From: an uncultured Lachnospiraceae bacterium
GTDB lineage: Bacteria; Bacillota; Clostridia; Lachnospirales; Lachnospiraceae
Assembly: GCA_910583895.1 (NCBI GenBank)
Contig: CAJTYJ010000009.1
Location: forward strand, 1-64,000
DNA: 64,000 nt
Direction: 5' to 3'
The position numbers and the translations under genes are program-made. Shown here piece by piece: positions 17,255 to 25,375 of this stretch (position 1 is the stretch's first letter; the number at the start of each line of letters is the position of its first letter). The notes beneath the pieces were generated by a model. That model was not told where the DNA came from. It saw nothing but the letters and a program-made list of their open reading frames with translations, and made no database searches.

Positions 17255-18331
17255 ATGTTTGACCGATTGGAAGATCTGGTGAGGCGGTATGAGGAGATTA
17301 CAAATGAACTGACAGAGCCTTCTGTCGTCAATGATCAGAGCCGCTTTCGGAAACTGATGAAAGAGCAGGCGGACCTGCAGCCTTTGGTGGACGCTTATGT
17401 AGAGTACAAAAAGTGTCAGGAGACCATGGAGGACAGTCTGGGGATGCTGGAGAGTGAATCCGATGAGGAGATGCGGGAGATGTTAAAAGAGGAGCTCTCC
17501 GATGCCAAAAAGCGGTCGGCAGAACTGGAACAGGAACTGAAGATTTTGCTGCTGCCCAAAGACCCCAACGATGAGAAAAACGTCATCGTGGAGATTCGAG
17601 CGGGGGCAGGAGGAGATGAAGCGGCCCTTTTTGCGGCGGAGATCTACCGGATGTATGCCCATTATGCCGAGTCCAGGCGCTGGAAAGTGGAAATGATGGA
17701 GGCGGACGAAATCGGAATCGGAGGCATGAAGAGCGGCACCTTCATGATTACCGGCCAGGGTGCTTACTCCGTCATGAAGTATGAGTCCGGCGTCCACAGG
17801 GTTCAGCGGGTGCCGGAGACGGAGTCCGGAGGGCGGATCCATACTTCTACCATCACGGTGGCGGTGATGCCGGAAGCCGAAGAAGTAGATGTGCAGATTG
17901 ATGAAAAAGAGATCCGGATCGATGTGATGCGGGCCTCCGGAAACGGCGGGCAGTGCGTCAATACCACAGATTCCGCCGTGCGTCTGACCCATTATCCCAC
18001 CGGGATCGTGGTCTACAGCCAGACAGAAAAATCCCAGCTTCAGAACAAGGCGAAGGCCTTCGCGCTGCTTCGGGCAAAGCTTTATGATATAGAGTGTCAG
18101 AAAGCCCACGATGCGGAGGCGGAAGCCAGAAGAAGCCAGATCGGCACCGGTGACCGGGCGGAGAAGATCCGGACCTACAACTTCCCCCAGGGGCGTGTGA
18201 CAGATCATCGGATCAACCTGACTTTGTATAAACTCGACAAGATCATGAACGGAGATATTCAGGAGATTCTGGATGCCTGTATTGCGGCGGATCAGGCGAA
18301 GAGACTGAGCAATCTGGAAGAACAAAAGTGA
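17255..18331 (+). CDS. prfA: Peptide chain release factor 1
   Basis: A 358-residue class I release factor for UAA and UAG stops. It has the GGQ motif (231-233, SGNGGQCVN) that triggers peptide release and the PxT codon-recognition tripeptide P187-E188-T189 (VQRVPETES) that distinguishes RF1 from RF2. The length is typical. GGAGG precedes the start. It is the last gene of the DUF1385-prmC-prfA operon. Confidence 0.97.
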   Translation: MFDRLEDLVRRYEEITNELTEPSVVNDQSRFRKLMKEQADLQPLVDAYVEYKKCQETMEDSLGMLESESDEEMREMLKEELSDAKKRSAELEQELKILLLPKDPNDEKNVIVEIRAGAGGDEAALFAAEIYRMYAHYAESRRWKVEMMEADEIGIGGMKSGTFMITGQGAYSVMKYESGVHRVQRVPETESGGRIHTSTITVAVMPEAEEVDVQIDEKEIRIDVMRASGNGGQCVNTTDSAVRLTHYPTGIVVYSQTEKSQLQNKAKAFALLRAKLYDIECQKAHDAEAEARRSQIGTGDRAEKIRTYNFPQGRVTDHRINLTLYKLDKIMNGDIQEILDACIAADQAKRLSNLEEQK

Positions 18332-18396
18332 TAAGAAGGATGTGTGAACCGTAACCCTGGATACGCAGGGGCGGTGTGACAACCGCAACAATTTGG

Positions 18397-18425
18397 TTGA
18401 AATTTCCGGGTTAATTGCGTATAAT
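18397..18425 (+). promoter_or_regulatory. Promoter of glmM
   Basis: TTGAAA (18397-18402), a 17-bp spacer and TATAAT (18420-18425). It lies about 46 bp before the glmM start and argues against a longer reading frame that begins at 18415. Confidence 0.75.
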
Positions 18426-18471
18426 AGAGTACCGAAGTGTAAACCTGGAATTAGATAGTGAGGATATTGGA

Positions 18472-19806
18472 ATGGGAAAATATTTTGGAACCGATGGTTT
18501 TCGGGGCGAGGCGAATGTCAATCTGACAGTCGAACATGCGTTCAGGGTAGGGCGTTTTCTCGGGTGGTATTACGGCCGGGAGCACAAGGCACAGGTGGTA
18601 ATCGGAAAAGATACAAGAAGATCCAGCTATATGTTTGAGTACTCTCTGGTGGCAGGTCTTACGGCATCAGGGGCGGATGTGTATCTTCTGCATGTGACCA
18701 CGACGCCCAGCGTCTCTTATGTGGTGCGCACGGAAGGGTTTGACTGCGGCATCATGATTTCCGCCAGCCACAATCCTTTTTATGACAACGGCATCAAAAT
18801 CATCAACAGCATGGGCTATAAGCTGGAAGCAGCAGTGGAAGAAAAGATTGAGGCCTATATTGACGGGGAGACCGATGAGATTCCGCTGGCCAGAAAGGAG
18901 AACATCGGCCGGACAGTGGACTTTTCGGCCGGCAGAAACCGTTATATCGGTTATCTGATCTCTCTGCCTACCCGGTCCTTTAAGACCATGCGGGTGGGAC
19001 TGGACTGTTCCAACGGAAGTGCATCCGCCATTGCCAAAAGTGTCTTTGATGCCCTGGGTGCGAAGACGTATGTGATCCACAATGATCCCGACGGCACAAA
19101 TATCAATGATGGCTGCGGATCCACACACATTGAGGCGCTGCAGGAATTTGTAAAAGAAAAGGGCCTGGATGTGGGATTTGCCTACGATGGGGATGCGGAC
19201 CGCTGTCTTGCGGTGGATGAGCACGGAAACGTGGTGGACGGAGACTTGATCCTCTATATCTGCGGCAAATATATGAAAGAGCTTGGACAGCTGAAGGATG
19301 ATATGATCGTCACCACCGTTATGTCCAATATCGGACTTTACAAAGCCTGCGACAAGGCAGGGCTTTCCTATCAGAAGACAAAAGTCGGTGACAAATATGT
19401 ATTTGAAAATATGATGGAACACGGTTACCGTTTAGGAGGAGAGCAGTCAGGGCATATTATCTTCAGCAAGCATGCGACGACCGGAGACGGGATTCTGACT
19501 TCCTTAAAGATCATGGAAGTGCTTCTGGAGAAAAAGACGACCCTTGGCACACTGGCATCGGAAGTCCGGATCTATCCGCAGTTGCTTCAGAATCTTCGGG
19601 TGACGGATAAGAAGGCAGTGCTTGAACATCCGGAAGTGGCGGCAGCAGTCAAAGAGGTGGAGGAAGCGCTCGGGACAGACGGACGGATCCTGGTACGCGA
19701 GAGCGGCACAGAGCCGGTTCTTCGGGTGATGGTGGAAGCGACTACCCAGGATCTGTGCAGTCAGTATGTTAAAAAAGTGATTGACACCATGAAGCGTGTC
19801 ATGTAA
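18472..19806 (+). CDS. glmM: Phosphoglucosamine mutase
   Basis: A 444-residue alpha-D-phosphohexomutase that converts glucosamine 6-phosphate to glucosamine 1-phosphate for peptidoglycan. It has the opening KYFGTDGFRG, the phosphoserine loop with S99 (ISASHNPF), the Mg-binding DGDADR (about 239-244) and the C-terminal phosphate loop RESGTEPVLRVM. The start at 18472 follows GTGAGGA and lies downstream of a clear promoter. glmS, the preceding step, is about 13 kb downstream. Confidence 0.95.
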   Translation: MGKYFGTDGFRGEANVNLTVEHAFRVGRFLGWYYGREHKAQVVIGKDTRRSSYMFEYSLVAGLTASGADVYLLHVTTTPSVSYVVRTEGFDCGIMISASHNPFYDNGIKIINSMGYKLEAAVEEKIEAYIDGETDEIPLARKENIGRTVDFSAGRNRYIGYLISLPTRSFKTMRVGLDCSNGSASAIAKSVFDALGAKTYVIHNDPDGTNINDGCGSTHIEALQEFVKEKGLDVGFAYDGDADRCLAVDEHGNVVDGDLILYICGKYMKELGQLKDDMIVTTVMSNIGLYKACDKAGLSYQKTKVGDKYVFENMMEHGYRLGGEQSGHIIFSKHATTGDGILTSLKIMEVLLEKKTTLGTLASEVRIYPQLLQNLRVTDKKAVLEHPEVAAAVKEVEEALGTDGRILVRESGTEPVLRVMVEATTQDLCSQYVKKVIDTMKRVM

Positions 19807-19887
19807 ATATACCATTTTGATAAAGACAGGGGAAACTACACATTACTGGTCATGGAGTGAACAGTAACCACTACACAGGAGGGGAAC

Positions 19888-20805
19888 ATGAAAAAGACTA
19901 CACTGGTTGTCATGGCAGCGGGGATTGGCAGCCGTTTTGGCGGAGGCATCAAACAGCTGGAGCCGGTGGGACCATCAGGAGAGATTATCATTGATTATTC
20001 CATTCATGATGCCATGGAAGCAGGGTTTAATAAAGTCGTGTTTATCATACGGAAAGATCTGGAAAAAGACTTCCGGGAAGTGATCGGCGAACGGATGGAG
20101 AAGCGCATAGAGACGGCATATGCATTCCAGGAGCTGGATGATCTGCCGGGTGGTTTTGCAAAGCCAAAGGGAAGGACAAAGCCCTGGGGGACGGGTCAGG
20201 CCATTCTCAGCTGTAAAGAACTGGTAAGGGAACCATTTGCGGTGATCAACGCGGATGACTACTATGGAAAAGAAGCGTTTGTAAAGGTACATGACTATCT
20301 GGTGGAGGACCATCCTTCCAGCGGCCGTATGGAATTTTGTATGGCGGGTTTTCTGCTGGGCAATACGCTCAGTGAAAACGGCGGAGTGACCAGAGGTATC
20401 TGCAGTGTGGATGAAAACCGTCATCTGACCAGAGTCAATGAGACAAAGAACATTGTCAAGACAAAATACGGGGCAGCAGTACAGCTGCCGGACAATACCT
20501 TTGAGCCGGTGGACGATCACTGTCCGGTATCCATGAATATGTGGGGACTGGGACCGGAGATCTTTCCGGTGTTGGAAGCGGGATTTGTGGATTTCCTCGC
20601 AGGACTTTCGGATCCCACCAAGGGGGAATACCTGATACCGACGATCATGGATGAGCTGATCCTGCAGGAGAAAGCCAATGTGACGGTGCTGGAATCCAGT
20701 GACCGCTGGTTTGGCGTAACCTACAAAGAGGACAAACCGGCGGTGATCCGTTCCTTCCGGGAGCTGATTGCAGCGGGCGTTTATAAAGAGAGACTGTTTG
20801 ACTGA
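19888..20805 (+). CDS. Sugar-phosphate nucleotidyltransferase family protein
   Basis: A 305-residue protein with an N-terminal nucleotide-binding motif of the NTP-transferase fold (MAAGIGSRFGGG, then KQLEPVGPSGE), NADDYYG as the metal-binding Asp motif, and GTGQAI. These features fit enzymes that form NDP-sugars from NTP and sugar 1-phosphate. The substrate cannot be named. AGGAGGGG precedes the start. It follows glmM by about 80 bp on the same strand, but a link to that pathway is only suggestive. Confidence 0.82.
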   Translation: MKKTTLVVMAAGIGSRFGGGIKQLEPVGPSGEIIIDYSIHDAMEAGFNKVVFIIRKDLEKDFREVIGERMEKRIETAYAFQELDDLPGGFAKPKGRTKPWGTGQAILSCKELVREPFAVINADDYYGKEAFVKVHDYLVEDHPSSGRMEFCMAGFLLGNTLSENGGVTRGICSVDENRHLTRVNETKNIVKTKYGAAVQLPDNTFEPVDDHCPVSMNMWGLGPEIFPVLEAGFVDFLAGLSDPTKGEYLIPTIMDELILQEKANVTVLESSDRWFGVTYKEDKPAVIRSFRELIAAGVYKERLFD

Positions 20806-20828
20806 TCATAATCAGAAGAAAGAGACCG

Positions 20829-20857
20829 GCGGGGCTGCCACTTGGATGGGGCCCCGC
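20829..20857 (+). terminator. GC-rich hairpin after the nucleotidyltransferase gene
   Basis: GCGGGGC (20829-20835) pairs with GCCCCGC (20851-20857). Only a short TTTT follows some bases later, so it is a weak terminator or an intercistronic hairpin before the DUF2156 gene. Confidence 0.4.
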
Positions 20858-20882
20858 ATGAGTTTTCACAGGAGTATCGAAT

Positions 20883-21791
20883 ATGATGGAAATTCCATTT
20901 AAGAAACCGGAGCTTAAGGATCGGGAAGTGATTTTGTCTCATTTTTCGGGACAAGGATTCCGGGGATGTGAAAGAACTTTTTCCAATATTTATCTCTGGG
21001 CCAGATTTTATGATCTGGTGTGGGCCAGGATCGAGGGAACCGTCGTGTTCCGAAGCAAATTTGACGGGATGTATTCCTATACGTATCCTGCGGGAGAGGG
21101 AGACCGAAAAGCTGCTCTGGAGCGGATTTTGGAGGAGTGCCGCGAGAAAGGACATCCTTTCCGGCTTCATGGCCTTAACAAAAAGGAATATGAAGAACTG
21201 GAGCAGTATTTCCCGGGCATGTGTGATGTCCAGTGGCCCCGGGATGTGGAAGACTATGTCTATGAGACGGAGAAACTGATCAATCTGTCCGGAAAAAAAT
21301 ATCACGGCAAGAAAAATCACATCAATCAATTCAAGGCGGCCTATCCGGACTGGACCTATGAGGCGCTGTCCGACCAAAATGTGGAGGAGTGTTTTCAGAT
21401 GGCCCTTCGCTGGCGGGAGTTCAATGGATGCGAGGATGATCCGGAAAAGAATAAAGAGATGTGCGTGGCATTGAATTCTCTGCGCCTCTACAAGGAGTTG
21501 GAGCTTCGGGGCGGAGTCCTTCGGGCAGGCGGTGAGGTGATCGCGTTTACCATGGGAGAACCCGTGTCCGAGGACACATTCGTGGTGCATATTGAGAAGG
21601 CATACGCAGACATTCGGGGTGCCTATCCTATGATCAATCAGCAGTTTCTGGAACATGAAGTGTCTCAGTATCTTTATGTAAACCGGGAAGATGATACGGG
21701 CCAGGAGGGGCTCCGGAAAGCCAAGCTGTCCTATCATCCGGTTTTTCTGGTGGAAAAAGGAACCGTTATGCTCAAAGGAGAAATTGCATGA
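20883..21791 (+). CDS. DUF2156 / phosphatidylglycerol lysyltransferase-like protein
   Basis: A 302-residue protein with the DUF2156 (LPG_synthase_C) acyltransferase-like pattern: NIYLWARF near the start, the KKYHGKKNHINQFKAAYP region, and FVVHIEKAYADIRGAYPMINQQFLEHE seen in shorter pieces. The fold is that of the soluble domain of MprF, which transfers amino acids from tRNA to lipids. No membrane segments are present, so it is cytoplasmic and the acceptor is unknown. Two ATGs are in tandem at 20883 and 20886. It overlaps hisC by 4 bp. Confidence 0.82.
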   Translation: MMEIPFKKPELKDREVILSHFSGQGFRGCERTFSNIYLWARFYDLVWARIEGTVVFRSKFDGMYSYTYPAGEGDRKAALERILEECREKGHPFRLHGLNKKEYEELEQYFPGMCDVQWPRDVEDYVYETEKLINLSGKKYHGKKNHINQFKAAYPDWTYEALSDQNVEECFQMALRWREFNGCEDDPEKNKEMCVALNSLRLYKELELRGGVLRAGGEVIAFTMGEPVSEDTFVVHIEKAYADIRGAYPMINQQFLEHEVSQYLYVNREDDTGQEGLRKAKLSYHPVFLVEKGTVMLKGEIA

Positions 21792-22846
21792 GAGGATGGG
21801 AAGCAAAGGTACGGAGGGTGACGCCCTATACACCGGGAGATCAGCCAAACCGGCAGAAGATGATCAAATTAAATACCAATGAGAACCCTTACCCGCCGGC
21901 ACCCGGTGTAGAGAAAGCCCTGCAGCAATTCGACACCGGCCGGCTGCGTCTGTATCCGGACCCGGCCGCATCCGGGCTGGTGGAGGCGCTGGCCGCTTAC
22001 TGTCAGGTGAGACCGGATCAGGTCTTTGTGGGCGTGGGGTCCGATGATGTGCTGGCACTGGCTTTTATGACCTTTTTCAACTCTGAGAAACCGATTCTTT
22101 TTCCGGATATCACCTACTCCTTCTATCCGGTCTGGGCGGAGGAATTTCGGATTCCCTATGAGACGGTCCCCCTTGATGCCCAGTTCCGGATCGTAAAGGA
22201 AGATTATAACCGGGAAAACGGAGGCGTGATTTTTCCCAATCCCAATGCGCCTACTTCTCTGGCCCTGGGCCTTTCGGAGGTGGAGGAGATCGTAAGGCAG
22301 AATCGGGACAGTGTCGTGATTGTGGATGAGGCCTATGTGGACTTCGGAGCGGAATCAGCCCTGAAGCTGGTGGATCAGTATGACAATCTTCTGGTGGTAC
22401 AGACCTTTTCCAAATCCCGCTCCATGGCGGGAATGCGGATCGGCTTTGCGGTCGGAAGCCCTCTTTTGATCCGGTATCTGAACGATGTAAAATACTCGTT
22501 CAACTCCTATACCATGAGTCAGGTGGCTTTGTGTCTGGGCGTGGAAGCAGTAAAGGATGAAGCATACTTTCAGGAGACGACGGCGAAGATCATCAGCACC
22601 AGAGAACGGGCAAAGAACGTGATGGCAGAACTTGGTTTTTCCTGTCTGGATTCAAAGGCCAACTTTTTATTTGTCACACATCCGGCGTATCCGGCAAAAG
22701 AGCTCTATGAGGCTCTGAAAAAGGAAGACATCTATGTGCGTTACTTTGCTGCCCCAAGGATTGACCATTATCTGCGGGTGACCATTGGAACCGATGAAGA
22801 GATGGAAGCGCTGTATGATTTTTTCAGGCGTTACATGGCAAGATAG
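21788..22846 (+). CDS. hisC: Histidinol-phosphate aminotransferase-like enzyme
   Basis: A 352-residue PLP-dependent class I/II aminotransferase with the HisC pattern: KLNTNENPYPP near the start, YPDPAASGLVEALA, PNPNAPTS, VDEAYVDFG and the PLP lysine in TFSKSRSMAGMRIGFA. It is expected to use L-glutamate with imidazole acetol phosphate. No other his genes are in the window, so it may have a different or broader role. It is translationally coupled (ATGA) to the DUF2156 gene. Confidence 0.87.
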   Translation: MRGWEAKVRRVTPYTPGDQPNRQKMIKLNTNENPYPPAPGVEKALQQFDTGRLRLYPDPAASGLVEALAAYCQVRPDQVFVGVGSDDVLALAFMTFFNSEKPILFPDITYSFYPVWAEEFRIPYETVPLDAQFRIVKEDYNRENGGVIFPNPNAPTSLALGLSEVEEIVRQNRDSVVIVDEAYVDFGAESALKLVDQYDNLLVVQTFSKSRSMAGMRIGFAVGSPLLIRYLNDVKYSFNSYTMSQVALCLGVEAVKDEAYFQETTAKIISTRERAKNVMAELGFSCLDSKANFLFVTHPAYPAKELYEALKKEDIYVRYFAAPRIDHYLRVTIGTDEEMEALYDFFRRYMAR

Positions 22847-22861
22847 AAAGGAATTTGTTGT

Positions 22862-23362
22862 ATGGATAGTTTGGTAACCTGGTTCATCGATGTTTTGGGA
22901 GGCAGGATCTCCAAGGAACTGATCGTGTTCATCATCTCCATGGTGCCGATTCTGGAGCTGAGAGGGGGGCTTCTGGCGGCTTCCGCGTTCGATATTGAGA
23001 TCGTGCGGGCCATCTGGATCTGCGTGGTGGGGAATATTATCCCGGTGCCCTTCATCCTGCTTTTGATCACGCCGATTTTTAACTGGCTGAAACAGACAAA
23101 GGCATTTCGGCCCATGGTGGAGAAATTAGAGAACAAAGCCATGGGCAAAAGTGAGAAAATTGAGAAGTATGAGTTCTGGGGGCTGGTGCTGTTTGTGGGT
23201 ATTCCGCTGCCGGGAACCGGAGCCTGGACGGGGTCTTTGATCGCTTCCCTTTTGGGAATCAAGTTCAAAAAGGCCTTTCCGGCGGTAATTCTGGGAATTG
23301 TTATGGCGACGGTCATCATGTCCATCCTGTCCTATGGTCTTTTGGGAGCTCTGCTCCACTGA
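22862..23362 (+). CDS. Small multidrug export family membrane protein (COG2426)
   Basis: A 166-residue integral membrane protein with segments at about residues 14-30, 45-75, 105-125 and 135-165. It carries the LELRGGLLAAS and GIPLPGTGAWTGS motifs of the Sm_multidrug_ex (COG2426) family, related in layout to DedA-like proteins. Export of drugs is only an annotation by family name; the transported molecule is unknown. It follows hisC by 15 bp and precedes the lipid kinase by 17 bp. Confidence 0.85.
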   Translation: MDSLVTWFIDVLGGRISKELIVFIISMVPILELRGGLLAASAFDIEIVRAIWICVVGNIIPVPFILLLITPIFNWLKQTKAFRPMVEKLENKAMGKSEKIEKYEFWGLVLFVGIPLPGTGAWTGSLIASLLGIKFKKAFPAVILGIVMATVIMSILSYGLLGALLH

Positions 23363-23379
23363 AAAGAGGTGTCGGGTGT

Positions 23380-24276
23380 ATGGAAGACAGGAAAAAACTG
23401 TATTTTATCTACAATCCCCATGCCGGGAGAGAGCAGATTCGCACAAAGCTGTCAGCGATTCTACAGATCTTTTCATCGGCAGGCTATGAGCTGACCGTAT
23501 ATCCTACCAAAGAGAGTCAGGATGCAGTCCGGCAGATCCGGGATCTGCCGCCAGGATATGATCTGGTGGTGTGCAGCGGCGGGGACGGCACCATGGATGA
23601 AGTGGTGGAAGGCATGATGCAAAGAGAGGAGAAACTCCCCATCGGTTATATTCCTGCCGGGACTGTCAACGATTTTGCCAGAAGCCTGAAGATACCAAGG
23701 GATATGCTGCGGGCAGCCAGAATCGCTGTGGGGGGCAGAGATTTCCCCTGCGATATGGGAACTTTCAATCAGGAGCATTTTGTCTATATTGCCGCCTTTG
23801 GAATTTTTACCGATGTGGCCTATTCTACCAGGCAGAACATGAAAAATGTGCTGGGGCATATGGCCTATCTTCTGGAAGGGGTAAAGCGTCTGACCAATAT
23901 CCCCTCCTACCATGTGCGTTTTTCCAGTGAGGAATTGGCCGAGGAAGGGGACTTTATCTTCGGTATGGTAACGAACTCACGTTCGGTGGGAGGGTTTAAG
24001 AGCATCATTGGCAGAAAAGTACAGTTTGACGACGGTGTTTTTGAAGTGACTTTTATCCGTACCCCTAAAAATCCGGTAGAGCTTCAGGAGATTCTGGGAG
24101 CCATTATTTTAAAAGAAATTGATTCTCAGTATATGTATTCGTTTCGGACTTCCAGGCTCTGTGTGGAGTGTGACGACCAGATTCCCTGGACGCTGGACGG
24201 AGAATACGGCGGTGAATGCAAGTCGGCTGTCATTGAGAATCATCAGAGGGCACTGAAGATCCGGGTGGATTCCTGA
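23380..24276 (+). CDS. Diacylglycerol kinase family lipid kinase (YegS/DgkB-like)
   Basis: A 298-residue protein with the DAGK catalytic domain: FIYNPHAG near the start and the nucleotide-binding GGDGTMDEVVEGMM motif, then IPAGTVNDFARSL, the usual substrate loop. The C-terminal half has the YegS-like beta-sandwich ending in WTLDGEYGGE. It phosphorylates a lipid such as diacylglycerol with ATP at the membrane. It ends an apparent four-gene run with DUF2156, hisC and the COG2426 protein. Confidence 0.9.
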   Translation: MEDRKKLYFIYNPHAGREQIRTKLSAILQIFSSAGYELTVYPTKESQDAVRQIRDLPPGYDLVVCSGGDGTMDEVVEGMMQREEKLPIGYIPAGTVNDFARSLKIPRDMLRAARIAVGGRDFPCDMGTFNQEHFVYIAAFGIFTDVAYSTRQNMKNVLGHMAYLLEGVKRLTNIPSYHVRFSSEELAEEGDFIFGMVTNSRSVGGFKSIIGRKVQFDDGVFEVTFIRTPKNPVELQEILGAIILKEIDSQYMYSFRTSRLCVECDDQIPWTLDGEYGGECKSAVIENHQRALKIRVDS

Positions 24277-24393
24277 AAAGGAGTCAGAAATGATATCGCT
24301 TAGGACTTGGTTTTGCCGGCTCAAAAAAAACATACATTCGATGTATAATTGATTTTGGCCTGAATTTTTAGATGGAAAATGTTCGGCAAATTT

Positions 24394-24399
24394 GCTATA
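24394..24399 (+). promoter_or_regulatory. Possible extended -10 for rpiB
   Basis: In the 277-bp gap before rpiB the sequence TTGC followed by TATACT gives an extended -10 (TGC-TATACT) with no good -35. The same gap holds a small palindrome, ATACAT-TCG-ATGTAT (24332-24346). A 65-codon frame over the gap and the rpiB start has no family match that I recognise and is not called. Confidence 0.35.
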
Positions 24400-24553
24400 C
24401 TGGATATTGGTGAAAGAGGTGACTGTTTTGTGCAGGCCGAAGTACCTGTCAAGACCATGAGGATGCCATACAGGGACGTAAAATTGTGCATGGCGGCCAG
24501 GGAAGTATCAAACAGTTGCCAAAGGACAATCATAGATCTGGAGGGAATGGACC

Positions 24554-25012
24554 ATGAAGATAGGATTTGGCTGTGATCACACAGCGATTGATTTGAAACA
24601 GGAACTGATGGAATACATGACCAAAAAAGGTTATGAGTGTGTGGATTACGGCGCTTATGACGTGTCGGTGCGGGTGGATTATCCGGACCAGGGTCTGAAG
24701 GTGGCGGAGGCCATCAAGGCAGGAGAAGTGGAGAAAGGCGTGCTGATCTGCGGAACCGGTATTGGCATCTCCCTGGCGGCCAACAAAGTGCCGGGAATCC
24801 GGGCGGCAGTCTGCAGCGAACCTTACTCGGCCATGATGACGGCGAAGCACAATGCCTCTCAGATCATCGCCATGGGTGCCCGGGTGGTGGGCAACGAGAT
24901 GGCAAAGATGATTCTGGATTCCTTTTTCGACACCGAGTTTGAGGGCGGCAGACATGCAGAGCGGGTGCAGAAGATCTGCGACATCGAAGCCAAATACAAC
25001 AAAAGCGAGTAG
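24554..25012 (+). CDS. rpiB: Ribose 5-phosphate isomerase B
   Basis: A 152-residue RpiB/LacAB family protein that interconverts ribose 5-phosphate and ribulose 5-phosphate in the pentose phosphate pathway. It shows GCDHTAIDLK near the start, the catalytic Cys in LICGTGIGIS (about residues 69-78), the NKVPGIRAAV segment and AKHNASQIIAMGAR. The length is typical. GGAGGGAATGGACC precedes the ATG. Confidence 0.93.
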   Translation: MKIGFGCDHTAIDLKQELMEYMTKKGYECVDYGAYDVSVRVDYPDQGLKVAEAIKAGEVEKGVLICGTGIGISLAANKVPGIRAAVCSEPYSAMMTAKHNASQIIAMGARVVGNEMAKMILDSFFDTEFEGGRHAERVQKICDIEAKYNKSE

Positions 25013-25035
25013 GGAAGTAAGACTTCCAGTGATAT

Positions 25036-25083
25036 AAAAAGAACAGGCAGACCTTTCTTATGAGAGATCTGCCTGTTCTTTTT
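25036..25083. terminator. Bidirectional terminator between rpiB and the mannitol operon
   Basis: A perfect 16-bp stem (25036-25051 with 25068-25083) starts with AAAAA and ends with TTTTT. It therefore works for rpiB on the plus strand and for the HPr-like gene on the minus strand. Confidence 0.9.
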
Positions 25084-25086
25084 GTC

Positions 25087-25353
25087 CTATGCGGGCAAAA
25101 ATGCATTTTGGATTGTCTCTGAGATGTCTTCCAGGGCAGCCGTTTCATCGGGCCCATCTGCCATAATATCCACGGCAGCGCCTTTTGGATGGCTCAGGCG
25201 CATCAGGGAGAGCGGGTCTTTGGCGTCTGCAATCTCGGTGCCAAGCATGACCATGATGACGCTCTCATAAGTTTTTGCCGTACCTGCGATCTTTGCAGCC
25301 GGTCTTGCATGAAAGAATTCATTGGAATCCAAAGTGATGGATCTGGTAATCAT
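25087..25353 (-). CDS. HPr-like phosphocarrier protein with Asp at position 46
   Basis: An 88-residue protein with the HPr length and layout. H15 and R17 (FFHARPAA) match the EI-dependent phosphorylation site. The HPr-kinase region reads DAKD-PLSLM, so the residue at canonical position 46 is Asp and not Ser, and the GVMSLG interaction segment is altered. It follows mtlD by 22 bp with GGAG upstream and is the last gene of the mannitol operon. Likely a dedicated HPr for mannitol PTS that escapes Ser46 control. That role is inference; a general HPr is expected elsewhere in the genome. Confidence 0.82.
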   Translation of the reverse strand: MITRSITLDSNEFFHARPAAKIAGTAKTYESVIMVMLGTEIADAKDPLSLMRLSHPKGAAVDIMADGPDETAALEDISETIQNAFLPA

Positions 25354-25375
25354 AAGCCGCTCTCCTTTTTGTCAG

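Noticed and set aside
24379..24576. A 65-codon frame before rpiB
   Set aside because: It overlaps the rpiB start, has no ribosome binding site that I can see and no recognisable pattern.
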